Shown here piece after piece: positions 34,320 to 46,949 of a stretch of 64,000 nt of DNA. The stretch is from Paulownia fortunei (lineage: Eukaryota; Streptophyta; Magnoliopsida; Lamiales; Paulowniaceae). The position numbers and the translations under genes were made by a program. The DNA is taken from NCBI GenBank assembly GCA_019321725.1, contig CM033115.1:248001-312000 (forward strand), given 5' to 3'. The notes beneath the pieces are model-generated. The model was not told the origin of the DNA, searched no databases, and saw nothing but the letters and a program-made list of their open reading frames with translations. Numbering within the stretch: position 1 is the stretch's first letter; each line of letters opens with the position of its first letter.

Positions 34320-37300
34320 ATGGCTAGAAAGAGAAACCAACAAAAGAATGGTCTGGATCAGCATTCACAAAACCATAAGGAAGGAGTTTCAGATCCTGGG
34401 CCTGCACCTTTAACTACCGAAGACAGAGGTGATGTGAATGATGAAAAGGTGGGTTTGGAAGAAGAACTTTCAAATGGTAGCCATTCAGTGTCTTCCACAA
34501 AGAGCATTGATGACATGGGCCATGTTCAAGATGGGAAGAAAAGCAAGAAAAAATCTAGGAAATCGAAAAAAGGTGTGGATGAGACAGTTACAGAGCAAGC
34601 AATGCCCTGTAATGATAGTACAAATGTAGGCAGGACTGATATACCTATAGCTGAAGCTTCAAATATAAGAGATGGAAGTGACATGTCCCCCAATGATAGG
34701 CAAGATCCAAACAATATGTATAGTTCTGGTAACGTTCTAATGGACTGCATAGAGAAGATGGATTGGAAAATATAGAGTTCCCTGAAGCAGTGGTTTTAAA
34801 ATTCATAAGGAATCTAGCCCTTTCTGTTGTAAAGGCATCTACTGAATGGATAGAGAAGCATAAACCTACCTTTCTCACCATTAAAACTAATACACTAAAG
34901 GCCTATGATCATGTCCGAATGAAGATTCAACATGCACAACCGGTCATATTCAGGGGGATTGTGCATACTGGGAATTTAATGCTTCTTTTGTTTATGGTTT
35001 GGTTGGACTGTTCTTTAAGAGGCATTGATTCCTTCCTTCGCATGGGAACAACATCATTTTTCTCAATTGTGTGGTGTAGTGTTCTTTCAGTGATTGCCAT
35101 GGTTGGAGTTTTCAAGTTCCTAGTTATACTGGTAAGCCATCATTTGCACCTCACCTTAACCTATGGCCAATACCTTCCGTTGTGCAGTAGAGATATTGGA
35201 TTTCAGAATGTATCATTCAACCTTGTAAAGTTATTTCTGGAGGACATAGCGTCTCTTGTTGAGATGTGTCACAGATTTTCTAATGTATATAGCGTCCATT
35301 TCATTACGAAAATTACATTTTTCATTGTCAATGCCTGCTATTTACCCGCATTTTATGTGCAATTGTTTTGGAATGACGCTCGAAATTTATGGTGGTTCTC
35401 ATTTTCGGCACCGAACCATTTACAGTCTGTGGAATTTTATCTTGTAATCATAATATGCTTGTTCTGAAATGTCAACCTGGATGCCTATCCCTCCCCACCC
35501 ACCCACCCCTACCCACCAAAAAAAGAAGAAATAATGGGGAGAGAGAGAGAGAGAGTAAATCCAGAATCCTGAAAAAGCTCATCCTTTTTCTTGCTCTAAG
35601 GGCACAGTATCGTTCCCTAGGTTGTCCATTTGATGCACACTACCGTTGGTTTGTGTTTCTTATTTGTACATAATGGATAATGCAGGTTGTAGCTGCTGCA
35701 GTCGGACTATTTCTTGGATTCATATTTGCTGTTGTATTGATTGGCATTGCTGGAATGATCCTCCTATGGTTTTATGGGAGCTTTTGGACTACAGGGCTTG
35801 TTATCTTCCTGGGAGGTGAATGTTTCTAGAATTCTTAGCAATTGTCATTATCTATGTACTTCTCTATTTTTCTCTTTGTGAAAGTTAAGATTTTGAGCAA
35901 TATTCAAACTCAGATTGGTGGTTTGTGAAATTGCAGGATTGGCATTCGCACTGAGTCATGATCGTATTGCACTCTTTATTACAAGCATCTATTCTGCATA
36001 TTGTGCGTGGAATTATGTTGGATGGCTTGGCTTAGTTTTGGGCTTGAACTTATCATTTATATCAAGTGATGCTATGCTATTTTTCCTGAGAAATATTATA
36101 AATGAGCAAAGGACGCCCAACGGCTCTCCAGAACAATCCGCAGGAATGCAAGGTCAACCGTCCTTTTCTCCTAATGAGTCTGTACATGCTTCATCCACTG
36201 AAACTGGCGCTGCTGGCCTACAGGCTGACCGTGGCCCAGGATTGCCTTCAACTAGCAGGTCTGGTTCTGAAATGACATCTGAAGATGAAGTTGTCAGGCT
36301 TTTGAACTGTACAGATCATTATGCAGCATTGGGCTTGTCCCGATTTCAAAATATAGATGTGTCTGTTATCAAGAGGGAATATAGGAAAAAGGTGAGTGTC
36401 AGACATTGCATTGCTTGATATAACTAGCTTTATGTCATTGCGATTACCCAAGAAGTGAAGAGTATTAACCAGTTATGGCATGCATCAACCTTTGGTTACC
36501 GAACAATAGACATAATCTGAGATCTACTAAAAAGAATTTAAAAGGTGTTTCATTTTACTATTTTTCTTCATTTATCAGGCAATGCTTGTTCATCCTGATA
36601 AAAATATGGGCAATGAAAAGGCTGCTGAAGCTTTCAAGAAGCTTCAGAATGCTTATGAGGTATGTTCTCTTTGCCTACATCCTTTGTATCTGGGTAGTTT
36701 CTTCCTGAATGTTGGATAGGATTTGTTTCCTTAGGTGTTACTGGATTCCTTCAAGCATAAAGAATACGATGATGAGTTAAGAAGGGAAGAGCTGCTGAAT
36801 TATTTCCGTAAATTCCAGAATGCTTCCCATGAGGTTTGAGCTTTACCCTATTCCATCTTTTCAAGATAGAACTTCCATGGGATTTCCATATGTTTGCACG
36901 TTTTAGTGTTAAATGCATTTGTGATATTATTTAGGCTTTCTTTATTCCTGAGAACACAGTTACTTTGTGGTAATAAGACTGGGATATCTGCAAACATATT
37001 AGTGTGGTTTAGTCACTTCTGTGTTGTAGTGCAGAATTGCAGGGATTGAATGACAATGCTTGTTTTATGACCTATTTGTCAAAATATCTTCATTAATGCA
37101 TACTTCTATTGATCATTTGGGCTGTGTCTTATTTGCTGGAATGGCATGCCTTTCCAGCTTTCCATACATAGGCTAAATGAAATACTATGAGTTTGTTACT
37201 TTGTTTAAGCTTTGCTTTGTTTCTGTACCAGAATAAAGGGCATGGCTTGTTTACCTCTAGCTTTGCACACAGAGAAGCTGATGGTGAGGACCCATCAGGA

Positions 37301-38343
37301 GAGTCCAGACGAATTGCATGCAAGAAGTGTGGCTTTTTCCATGTCTGGATTTATACCAAGAAATTGAAATCCAGAGCAAGATGGTGTCAGGTTTTTCACC
37401 CTCATTCTGACTATCAATGAACTTGGGTTATCCATGTAAAAAATCATTAGAGAGACCTGTTCTATTTTGTGGTCTTTTCTTTTTCTCCTATGGAGATTCA
37501 TCTTATGTGGGTTCTGATTTTTTATTTTCTGATACCATATTGAAGGAATGCAAAGATTTTCATCAGGCCAAAGACGGGGATGGATGGGTCGAGCAGTCCT
37601 CGCAACCCTTATTCTTTGGAATACTGCAGAAGGCATGTACTGTAAAAAGACGCTGCATCTTTTTGATAACTGTGCCGCTGGCTACAAGTTTCTTATCTAG
37701 ATGTATTGCTACTAACTTCTTTGCAATGTGTTTTAGGTTGAAGCTCCCTCTGCATATGTATGTGCTGATGGCAAGGTATATGATGCAACGGAATGGTATA
37801 TTTGTCAGGTAAAATTATTGTTTTTTTTTTTTTTTTTTTGGCCTCCCACTTGTGGATCTCTTTATTATGCTGTGCACCTTTCCTTGATTATCAATGGTGG
37901 AATTTTCATTTTCTAAATGGGAACGTAAAGCGCCTCTTATCAAGTTTAAGTGCATGATTTCAAGATTTTCCATGTTTGAGTAGCTAGTGATTTACTTCTC
38001 TTGCTTAGGCATTTAACTGTATATGCTGCAGGGAATGAGGTGTCCTGTCAATACTCACAAGCCTGCGTTTCACGTGAACACTAATGTTGTCTCAAAGAAT
38101 GGCCACTCAAAGGGGAGTAGTTCAGGTCAAAGGGGTGGAATTCCAGCCCCTAATATGGAAGACACAATGACAGAGGAGGAATTCTTTGAATGGTTACAAA
38201 ATGCTGTGCAAAGTGGCATGTTTGAGAATTCTGCTGGCAGTACATCTGAAAGTCCTTCTGGGTTTAACCCCAAGGGTGGCGGCGGCAGCAATAGTAGCAG
38301 CACCAGTAGCAAGAGAAAGAAAAAGGGAAAGAAGCAATGGTGA
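34320..38343 (+). CDS. J-domain membrane protein (DNAJC14-like), frameshifted
   Basis: Exons: 34320-35131, 35686-35815, 35937-36391, 36579-36659, 36735-36833, 37232-37390, 37546-37632, 37737-37808 and 38032-38343, after a leader exon ending near 33041. All phases fit except inside exon 1, which is one base short: frame changes in the overlap 34733-34772, between SSGNV and SNGLHREDGLENIEF. With that corrected the protein would be about 735 residues, with Lys-rich N-terminus, four to six hydrophobic segments (about 205-375), J domain (DHYAALGLS; HPD at about 471-473), Cys-rich CKKCGFFHVW domain and Lys-rich tail. Such proteins are ER-membrane Hsp70 co-chaperones in animals; that role is inferred here. 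Intron 7 (37633-37736) has a GC donor. The break may be an assembly error, a real mutation or an unrecognised small intron. Confidence 0.85.
35495..35556. repeat. C-rich run and (GA)n in the J-protein first coding intron
   Basis: CCCCACCCACCCACCCCTACCC (G-quadruplex-prone on the minus strand) is followed within 25 bases by a GA microsatellite, both inside the intron 35132-35685. Confidence 0.8.
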
Positions 38344-39490
38344 TCAAATTTGGCTTCTTGTCTTAACTCTTACCCACACATCGAAAATAAGTACTTCTGT
38401 GGGCGGTATTACAGGTACTAAAAGGCCAAGGGTTATTTACCTACTACTAATTGTATACTGAGAAGAGTTAAACCCTTGAGTTTGCATCAACTATAGGGAT
38501 TGTACAGAATTTCTGCCCAAAATCTTGCCTTGGATGGCTTGTTTTCCCCAATGTCTGGTGAAAATTGGCCATGAATTCACATGGCTTAAATTTTTGTTTC
38601 TCATGCTTTGTAAGCAGTTTTTTGTTAGATCATGTGAAAAGAGAGTTGATACGCTTTCCAAAAAAATTGTTTTGCACAATGGCAGAGAAGTGCCTAACAA
38701 TTATTACATTTGAAGATCTCAAGCACCTGAAACATCATTATGATTGGCATTCTTTAACCTGCTTATGTTTTCGTGATACTATGTTTAAGAGCGAGCTAAT
38801 ATTTCAATGTATTTTTTTTTTTATGTATTTTAATAAAATCGTTGGAAAGCAATATGATATGAATTTTTATTTGAACATGTAAATAACAGAACAAAAAATG
38901 CTGTGACTCCAGACATTTTGAACTGACGATCACAATGAATCTTATAAAAAAGAGTAAAATAAATAGACAACAAAAATTCACATAAACTATTTTACTGGAA
39001 CACAGTTGAATCCAGGTTGTCAAGTTGCAATCTGTTTTCATGTTTATTACTTCTCTGTATGGTCAACACAGATTTTTTATTAGAAGCTGCAATAAATTCA
39101 CTGTTTTGACAGGCTTATTTTCTGCTAAATGACAGTTTTATACATAATTGGAATTTCTTTCTCCCACAAAAACTCAATTAAGCTACTTCAATTGAATTTG
39201 CACACACACATATATACATATATATATATATATTTAATTTACATATTATCTAGCTATAATTGTAAATATCCATAATTTTAGTTTTAATATTCATTTTTAA
39301 TATAGACTAGCACTTGACCTCAAGCATGTCCTAGAGTATAATATTTTCCATTCCTAGATGAAGGTCATTGGAAATACAAAATAAAATGGAAAGCTCAATA
39401 ATAAAGAAATGAACAAATTACAATATTCCTATATCCACAGAAGAGGTTGAAAAGAAATACAAAAATTAAAAAAAAAATGAAAAAATAAAA
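38344..39490. other. Spacer between J-protein and bS6c genes
   Basis: It contains the J-protein 3' untranslated region (roughly to 38840, with AATAAA at 38831-38836) and AT-rich sequence with a (CA)n(TA)n microsatellite at about 39200-39232. No further gene is seen. Confidence 0.55.
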
Positions 39491-39495
39491 GTAAA

Positions 39496-39503
39496 TATAA
39501 ATA
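39496..39503 (+). promoter_or_regulatory. TATA-like box of the bS6c gene
   Basis: TATAAATA lies 161 bases upstream of the start codon, giving a predicted leader of about 130 bases. Support is from position and sequence only. Confidence 0.4.
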
Positions 39504-39656
39504 CTTTTAACCTGGAGAACAAAAGGCAGTGTGTTAAATTCCATAACAGCCCCAATACGTCCTTCGGAATTACCAAACCACCCCTTCTTCCCTTTCTAAA
39601 ATCCTGAAGCTCGTGGTTCCCTATCTACTGCTAAAAAAAAACCAATAGTGGATTCC

Positions 39657-42071
39657 ATGGCATTGAAATCTCCTCAATTCGCACTGAACAACAAAAGTTG
39701 TTTCTGGGCATCAGCAAATGGGCGTAAAACTTCTTCTTCATTTTCTTGCTTGTTGCCATTTTATTCACAGAGGTTGAGGCTTAGGGGCAACTCAGCAATA
39801 GTGGCAGCAGCCAAGAAAGAAAATAGAAACATCAATAAAAGGAAAAAAGATGATAGCCATAGCTTTGTTCCCAGGCCGGACGAAGCCACAGGCCCTTTTC
39901 CTGAAGCTGTCCTCCTTAAAGAGGTCTGTTTTTTTATTTTTTATTTGCATTTATATTTTTGTACGCATACACGCAATTGTTTATGTATTTTAGTTTTTAG
40001 TTTGTTTCAAAGTTATGTACTCTGAATTTTTTGGTTATATAGATAATACCAGAGATAGTTTGGGCGTTCGCGCCGCGCCCTTCAAGAAGTCTGCACACAA
40101 TATGTTTGTATTTAGTTTTTTTTAGAGTTGGGTTCTTTGAATTTTTGGTTTTTGTCTCAGGTGAAGGTGCTTTTTGATATTTGTGATACCAAAAAGGAGG
40201 GGTAGTAGAGAAGTTTTGGAGAAGTTTTAGAGCTGTGGATTTTTTGATCGAATCAATTGATAAAGATCGAAATTTGTGTTTTAATAATTGAAAAGTTGAT
40301 GAAGACGTGGATCTTTTTGTTTCATATTTTATTAGTATATTTAGAGTTATAAGACTGTTAGAATGTTGATGATTCTTGTTAATGCTTAAAGAAGAATATA
40401 TAATCAACGTATTCTTCTTGCATTTTCCCTTATTCCATTTTCCCAATTGTATTTTGGTGAGACATGTGGTGATTATTTCCCCAGAGAAAGGTTGAGGAAG
40501 ATGGGAGGCTTATGCCAGAGTTTGCAGATGTAGAAGAGCGTGAGTGCTTCCGATCAGTTTCAATATTTTCCTTTCTCTCTGGCTTTGTTTTGCTGAAATA
40601 TATGTTTTTGTTAAGAAGAGTGGAACCTGAAGCGATAAGATGAAAATTTGATTTGCAGGTGAACTTTTTGAGGCTTTGAACCTGCAGCTTGAAAGTGATA
40701 TGGATGTAGATCAAAGTAAGAAATGTCCCTTCTCTATTTCAGTTGCTAATTGTGATAAATAATTACATTATATGATGATTGGGAGAGAGAAAAAAGCTGG
40801 CCGTGACCATGTTGTCCAGTTGCTTGCAGAAAAGATGCTAGTGTCAACAATCAGGATGGTAGTATTGTAAATATGTAACAGTTTGAGATGTGGTTTTAGT
40901 TCCAGCCATGGTTAAATCCTGTTTAATGTTGTAGCCTCTCTTTTCTTTGTCAATCATGGTTTAATTTGCCATTAATGTAGGGATGAGGTAAGGAAAGTCT
41001 GATTATTGAATGTTGTAATATTCTCTTATAATGTATCTGCGGCTCTATAGTGTAGTTACCTTGCCCCTATGTTATCATATATATATTTGTAAGTTGGAGA
41101 AGTAAAATGTGGAATTTTATGAGGAATTTTGTAGAAGCTATATGACTTCAGATTTCTACTATTCCTCATGGCATGAGTTAAAGCCAATCAGACGCCACCC
41201 GAAGACCAAAAAGCTTCTTGCAAGTTTTTTTGATTTACATTTATCATATATTTCTGCCATTTAAAGTGAAATGGGTCAATGTGATTAATTGTGTCACATT
41301 TTGGACAGTGAGACACTATGAAGTGGTATATCTAATTCATGAGGATCACAAGGAAGAGGTTGAGAATGTCAATATCAAAATTCAAGGTGATTTTAGCTTT
41401 CTATATGCCATACCTGGCAAATATTTGTTGTAATGTTCCAAGCCCTTTCCATTCTAGTGCTCAAAAATGTTTGCTCGCCAAGCTAGATCTGTGGAACTGT
41501 TCATTGCATTCTTGAGGTGCTAATTTGGCCATAGTAGCTGTCACTCAAATTTCGCATCTTTGTTCATTCTTATTCTTTTATAGCATCTCATATGTTTGTT
41601 TCTCATTTATGAAATGTTTCTACAGAATTTTTTAAGGAAAAGAAGGGCAAGATATGGAGAATCAGTGACTGGGGTATGCGTAGGCTGGCATACAAGATAC
41701 AGAAAGCAAAGAATGCCCACTATATCTTAATGAACTTTGAACTGGAGGCCAGATGGATAAACGATTTCAAGAGCATGCTAGACGGAGATGAAAGGATCAT
41801 CCGACACCTTGTAATAAAGAGAGACAAGGCAGAGACTGAGGATTGTCCTCCCCCTCCCGAGTTCCATACTTTACGCGCTGATGCAAATGATGATGATGAG
41901 GATATAGATTATTCCGAGGATTATGATGATGAAGATTGGGATGATGAGGGTGACATGGACAACGACAACGAAAACGAAGGTATTATATATGTGGATGATG
42001 ATGTGAGTGATAGAAAAATGAGCAGTAGTTCTGGGAGAAAAAACGAAGCAGCTCAGAAAGTAGGCCGATAG
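39657..42071 (+). CDS. RPS6: Chloroplast 30S ribosomal protein S6 (bS6c)
   Basis: A nuclear-encoded component of the plastid small ribosomal subunit, of cyanobacterial origin. Five exons (39657-39923, 40485-40539, 40659-40715, 41309-41386, 41626-42071) join in phase to give 300 residues. Residues 1 to about 60 are Ser/Asn/Lys-rich with few acidic residues, as in a plastid transit peptide. The bS6 fold starts at Met127 (MRHYEVVYLIHEDH). It continues through WRISDWGMRRLAYKIQKAK and HYILMNFE to RIIRHLVIKRDKAETE at about 225, matching bacterial S6. The last 60 residues are a strongly acidic Asp/Glu tail that bacterial S6 lacks in this form; such tails are typical of land-plant copies. The start is the first ATG after an in-frame upstream stop region. 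No damage is seen. Confidence 0.93.
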
Positions 42072-44090
42072 TATCTTGATTACAAATCAGTACATTTTCA
42101 ACTTGGATTTGTGGTTTCTGCTTGTGTTTCTTCAGTGGTTCCACAGGCTAACTAGTTATGTCAATTCACAATACGATTTTGCTTGTTAGTTATCAGAACT
42201 TGTGCAGAATGTATCAAAATCAAAATTCATATTGCATTAATCATATGATACATAAAAATGAAGATTGCATTATGTTTCCATGTGAAACCACCTGCACGTA
42301 ATCAGATAAGCATTTGCCTGTAAATCAAATGAACAAAGCTGCCCAAGAAAGAAATACAGAAAAAGGGAAAACAATTAATGCACGCAAAGAGGAAGAAGGG
42401 AGAACAACAAGCTCCTTACACAAAGTGTAAGAGCAGCAAAATCACTACTTGCAGTAACAAAAAGGGCAGCCACTTCTGCAGCTTACTTATATATGAACAC
42501 CATTGATTTTTATATGAAATGGCTGGAGAGGAGGGGAAGATCCTTTCGAAACGGTGGTCTCACTGCTCTTTTCTACTTGATAATCACAGAAAAATAAATT
42601 TGAGCTTCTATAGTATCATATTCTTTGCTAGTTTCAGAACATAGCATCAGAAAACCACCAAAAGCAGAAAAAAATACTATATATAAAGAGAATTAACAAG
42701 AAACCATCAGCAGCTGAACCTTCAGTTCCTTAAAACAGCAAGTAATCCTTCACTTCATGAAAATATCTCAGCCTCCCGTAGCGCAAAAAAATTAAGGTTT
42801 ATCAATTTAAGCTGAATGAGCGATGAAGTTAATAAGAAACTACATATCTAACAATCTGACAACATAAAAAGTCAATGCATTCAGAGAGAGGAGAGATTCA
42901 CTCTGGCCAAATGCTTACACAGTGAATGTGCCTGGAGTAGAGTGCTGACTCTCTATGTTCATATCCAGGCAACAAAGGCCTGAGAAAAGTCCTCCACAAG
43001 AAACTGTTCAAAATTCACGTCCTGTGTCAGCAAAGACATCTTAATGGATTGCATTGTTGACCGGCACTGATTCAAAATTCACATATATGTATTTTCAAAA
43101 ACATACTTGTTTTGTTCATAATATATACAAAATGTTAGTTTTGATGCAATATAAAAGTAATCAAGTAATAAGTCTTGTATGATAAGGTGATTTGTGTGAT
43201 AAATAAAGGTTGAAATTACAAGAAAAATAACAAAGTAATTATATTTTATTCCTAGTCTCTTAGGAAGTTTGGTATATTATTTTTTTTTTTCAACATTTTT
43301 AGGAATGAAAATAATTTTATAAATAGTATGTACAAGACAATGCTATCACGTGCATATAAGGCAAGAAGAAAATGCACAAACAACCAAAATGAGCCTCTTA
43401 GACTAAGTCGTACTAATTAAATGATGATTGTCGGATTATACATAATTTTATCTACATTTTACTTTATAGTATTATTCATTCAACAAAGAAACTAACGGAT
43501 TACTTAGGTGGGTGTCAAATTAATAGCATGAAATATCTTGGTACGTATGCATGTTGACAATATTATTAATAATAGGAGTTGAGTGTTCAAGTTTTGCACA
43601 ATGTACAACATGAATTTGAATTGCTATTGTACAAGAAATTAATAAAAACAGAAACCTTCTCGATTCATGTGTTCCAAATTAATCTTAGCAAAAAACAACC
43701 TAGCTCAGTCATCATTTACTTATTTGATTCATCAATTTTATAATATTACATCAATTTTTAGTTACTGTTGATAATATACTTTTCTTGTATGGTTTTGGTG
43801 CATCATATTTTCCAAGAGATAAGTAGTAAAATAAAAGGATAGATAACTTGATTATGTCATTAAAAAAGATTTCTAAGTTACGTGCTAACTGTAATGTAAT
43901 ATTCCTTCAATCACCATGCAAGATTCAAGAAAATGTCAAATTTTACTTCCAATTCTTTCTAGAATCAGTTACTTGCAACAACTCCCAATTTACAGACCAA
44001 TCATTTCTTGACTCGTGGCTTTATTACAAATACTTTGACGTAGTCTTATGTTGACAAGTGGTACTAATTTTTTGTGACACTCTATCTAGC
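42072..44090. other. Spacer between bS6c and PCC13-62-like genes
   Basis: About 2 kb. 42072-42250 is the 3' untranslated region of bS6c. 42440-43060 is less AT-rich and has short minus-strand frames with exon-like composition (32 codons at 42959-43054, and one ending near 42480) but no convincing gene model. The rest is AT-rich. G-box CACGTG occurs at 43347-43352 and an ABRE-like TACGTGC at 43879-43885, both upstream of a desiccation-type gene. Confidence 0.4.
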
Positions 44091-44098
44091 TATAAATA
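44091..44098 (+). promoter_or_regulatory. TATA box of the PCC13-62-like gene
   Basis: TATAAATA lies 101 bases upstream of the start codon, with an A-rich leader after it. Spacing and sequence are typical of plant core promoters. Confidence 0.6.
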
Positions 44099-44191
44099 CG
44101 CATTCAAGAATTCCAACCTGCTCGATCACATACAATACCAGGACAGAGAAATTAAAACCAAAGCCAAAAACTAGCCCAACCATTCTACATC

Positions 44192-45424
44192 ATGGCCTTG
44201 TCCACTTCCGCCGTCTCAACCACCACCACAACCACCGGATTAATCACCGTCCTCCTCCTCCTCCTCCTCCTCCTCGGCTGCTCCACCGCGTTTGAGACTG
44301 AGTTCTCAGTAGAGAGTGGCTCCAAGATATTACCAAAATCCGACGTTGATCTTTTGGAGTTCCCATTGAATTTGGAGTACTTGGAAGCGGAGTTCTTCTC
44401 TTGGGGCGCTCTGGGCCGCGGATTGGACAGCCTTGCACCCAATCTTACGAAGGGCGGTCCACCGCCTATTGGGGTTGAGAAGGCCAAACTCAGCCCAGTG
44501 ATAAGAGATATCATTGAACAGTTTGCATTCCAAGAATTTGGACATCTGAGGTTCACTTTTATTTCACAGTTCGAACTCCCTTTCAATTGATTACTACTCT
44601 TATGTTTAAACACTTTCTTTAAGAACAAAATAAATTATTACTAGTATTGATTGAAAAAAAAACAATTGGAAGTTGGTGGATAAGGGCTCATGATCAGCTT
44701 GTTAATTTGATCAATGGGTACTGATGCAGGGCAATTCAAAAGACTGTTCCAGGATTTCCAAGACCACTTCTGAATCTAAGTGCAGCATCATTTGCGACTA
44801 TCATGAATAATGCATTCGAAAAACCTCTAGTGCCTCCATTTGATCCATACGCTAATGACATCAATTATCTTATTGCATCCTATGTTATTCCTTATGTTGG
44901 ACTCACCGGTTACGTTGGGGCGAATCCAAAACTCCAACACCCCATTTCCAAAAGGGTAATAATAATCCAATTCTAGTGAAATTTTTTAAGAAAAAAAATA
45001 AAAATTGTCTGTATTTAACTTTTTGCTCTTCTTTTATTGAATATTTCAGCTAGTGGCTGGGCTTTTGGGAGTGGAATCAGGCCAAGATGCTGTACTTAGA
45101 GCATTGCTCTATGAACGTGCTTTTGTGAAGGTATCTCCCTATGATTTCACGGTGGCAGAATTCACCAACAAGATTTCAAACCTTAGAAATAAGCTTGGAA
45201 AGAATGGTTTGAAAGATGAAGGCCTAATAGTTGAACCGGTACAAGGTGCCGAGGGTAAAATACGAGGCAACGTGCTTGCGGGTGATCAATACTCGTTGTC
45301 GTTTGGTCGAACACCTGAAGAAATACTAAGAATCGTGTATGGGAGTGGAAAGGAGAACAAGCCTGGTGGATTCTACCCCAAAGGTGGTGATGGTGATATA
45401 GCCAAATCATATCTACGACGTTAA
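44192..45424 (+). CDS. Desiccation-related protein PCC13-62-like (ferritin-like)
   Basis: Three exons, 44192-44550, 44730-44955 and 45050-45424, join in phase to 319 residues, the usual length. The N-terminus is a signal peptide: a Thr-rich start, then a run of Leu (encoded by repeated CTC/CTCCTC) ending LGCSTA, so secretion to the cell wall is predicted. The mature part starts with DVDLLEFPLNLEYLEAEFFSWGALG, the first helix of the ferritin-like domain. It continues with RDIIEQFAFQEFGHLR, in which the Glu and His are the kind of residues that bind metal in ferritin-like folds, and LLGVESGQDAVLRALLYER. The family was first found as dehydration-induced transcripts in the resurrection plant Craterostigma. 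The biochemical role is not settled. ACGT elements upstream agree with ABA or drought control, by inference. Confidence 0.93.
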
Positions 45425-46200
45425 GTGAAGCACTTGAAGAAGATTAGAGCCTAAATTTTTAGCCGACTGTCAAAATAATCTGTGTTTTGAAATGTGAACC
45501 CTTGGAATGTGTAATGATAATAATCTGAGAGTTGTGATTACGAACACTTTTCTTGCAGCTGAAAAAAGTTGATACCAAATCCAAAACTCACTCAGTTTAA
45601 AACTTTTGAAACTTTTCATACCCTACGGTGCATAGAATTACACAGGTGAACTATGTTTTACAGAATTAAGTTGGCAAAATTAGACTTAAGGGAATAAGAC
45701 CTTTTGCAAAAACAAAATTGGACTTTTAATATTTGTTAAAATTGTGTCTTGTCTCTATTCCTAAATTAGTTAAATTAAGCGTATCAGATTTTCAGCCGTA
45801 TCTATTTATATTATTATAGGGTTGGGGTTTTCTTTTCTCTCTAAACATGTAGAGTTGTAGTTTAGAACATTCCTATTCCACTGCCAAATTTTCTCAATTA
45901 GACTTGGTTAGCAAATATTATAAAATAAAGATATTCTTTAATAGCCCTCAAATTTAATGTATACTTTGGAATTTCAAATCTTTGTTCTTGTATTTTATCT
46001 CATATTAATATTACAATTTATTGTGTGCATAATTGGCATCAAATATATATTTAAAGAAATATTTGATATATATTCATAACTTAAAATATATTTTTTATAT
46101 GTATTCATAACTTAAAATATGAAATTAAAATAAAAAAAAATCGAAAAACATATTACTACTATTAAACGAATCCACATTTGGGGACAATTCGGCAAAAGAG
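45425..46200. other. AT-rich spacer
   Basis: It holds the 3' untranslated region of the PCC13-62-like gene and AT-rich sequence with a short repeated AATATATATT/CATAACTTAAAATAT pair near 46050-46110. No gene is seen. Confidence 0.5.
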
Positions 46201-46949
46201 AATCCTGGCCCAAACTCAATTTCACAGAACAGGTTAATCCATTTATGATTATACCAATATCACGAGTCTTGTGCAAACCGAAATTTCATCCCACAACCGA
46301 GTATTCCAACAATCTCTCTCGTCTGCAGCAAAACTTCGAGGTCTCTGATATACTCACTTCTGTATAGATGCATTTAAGTGTACCCCACGTCGTAAACTTC
46401 AGCTTCTTTAGTTTATGATGTTAAATGCTGCTTCTTTTGACACAGATCTGTTTGACTGTCTTTTGTATGATTTATGTGCGTCATTTCATTACCCACTTAA
46501 AGTCGAGACCTTTATTCTGGGTTGGTCGCAAATTACTTAAATTTTGCATCTACATGTGTTTTTGGCTGAACTATGTGGCTGAAGTGGTAAAAAATCTATT
46601 GCATTGCTTTCTTTTTCTATGTTTTTGGGTTTTTATATGTCTTTCGATGTGGAAGTTATATTAATCTTTAAAAAATCTGGGCTCTTGAACTGTACGTCTA
46701 GCTGCGTGTTTGACTAAAGATTCTAGATGCCTAAGTTAAAGTAATACTAGTTATCAAATTGTTTTTGATGATTTTATCATGCGGTGTGCTGAAATTTTGC
46801 TGTCTCGTGATGGGAATTTTATTTATTTATTTATTTACTGTTTTGATTTGCTGCTGATTGCGATTGTCTTGTAGGAAGTGCATTTGTTGCTCGAATTTTT
46901 GTTTTTCTAGCCTTAGAAATGTTGTTAGAAATCGGAAGAAGAGAAGGGC

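Noticed and set aside
39997..40446. 149-residue Lys/Thr/Ser-rich frame on the minus strand
   Set aside because: It lies in intron 1 of the bS6c gene, has the composition of translated AT-rich DNA and no recognisable domain or splice support.
44185..44628. 147-residue open frame on the minus strand with an Arg-rich run
   Set aside because: It is exactly antisense to exon 1 of the PCC13-62-like gene; the Arg run is the complement of the Leu codons of its signal peptide.
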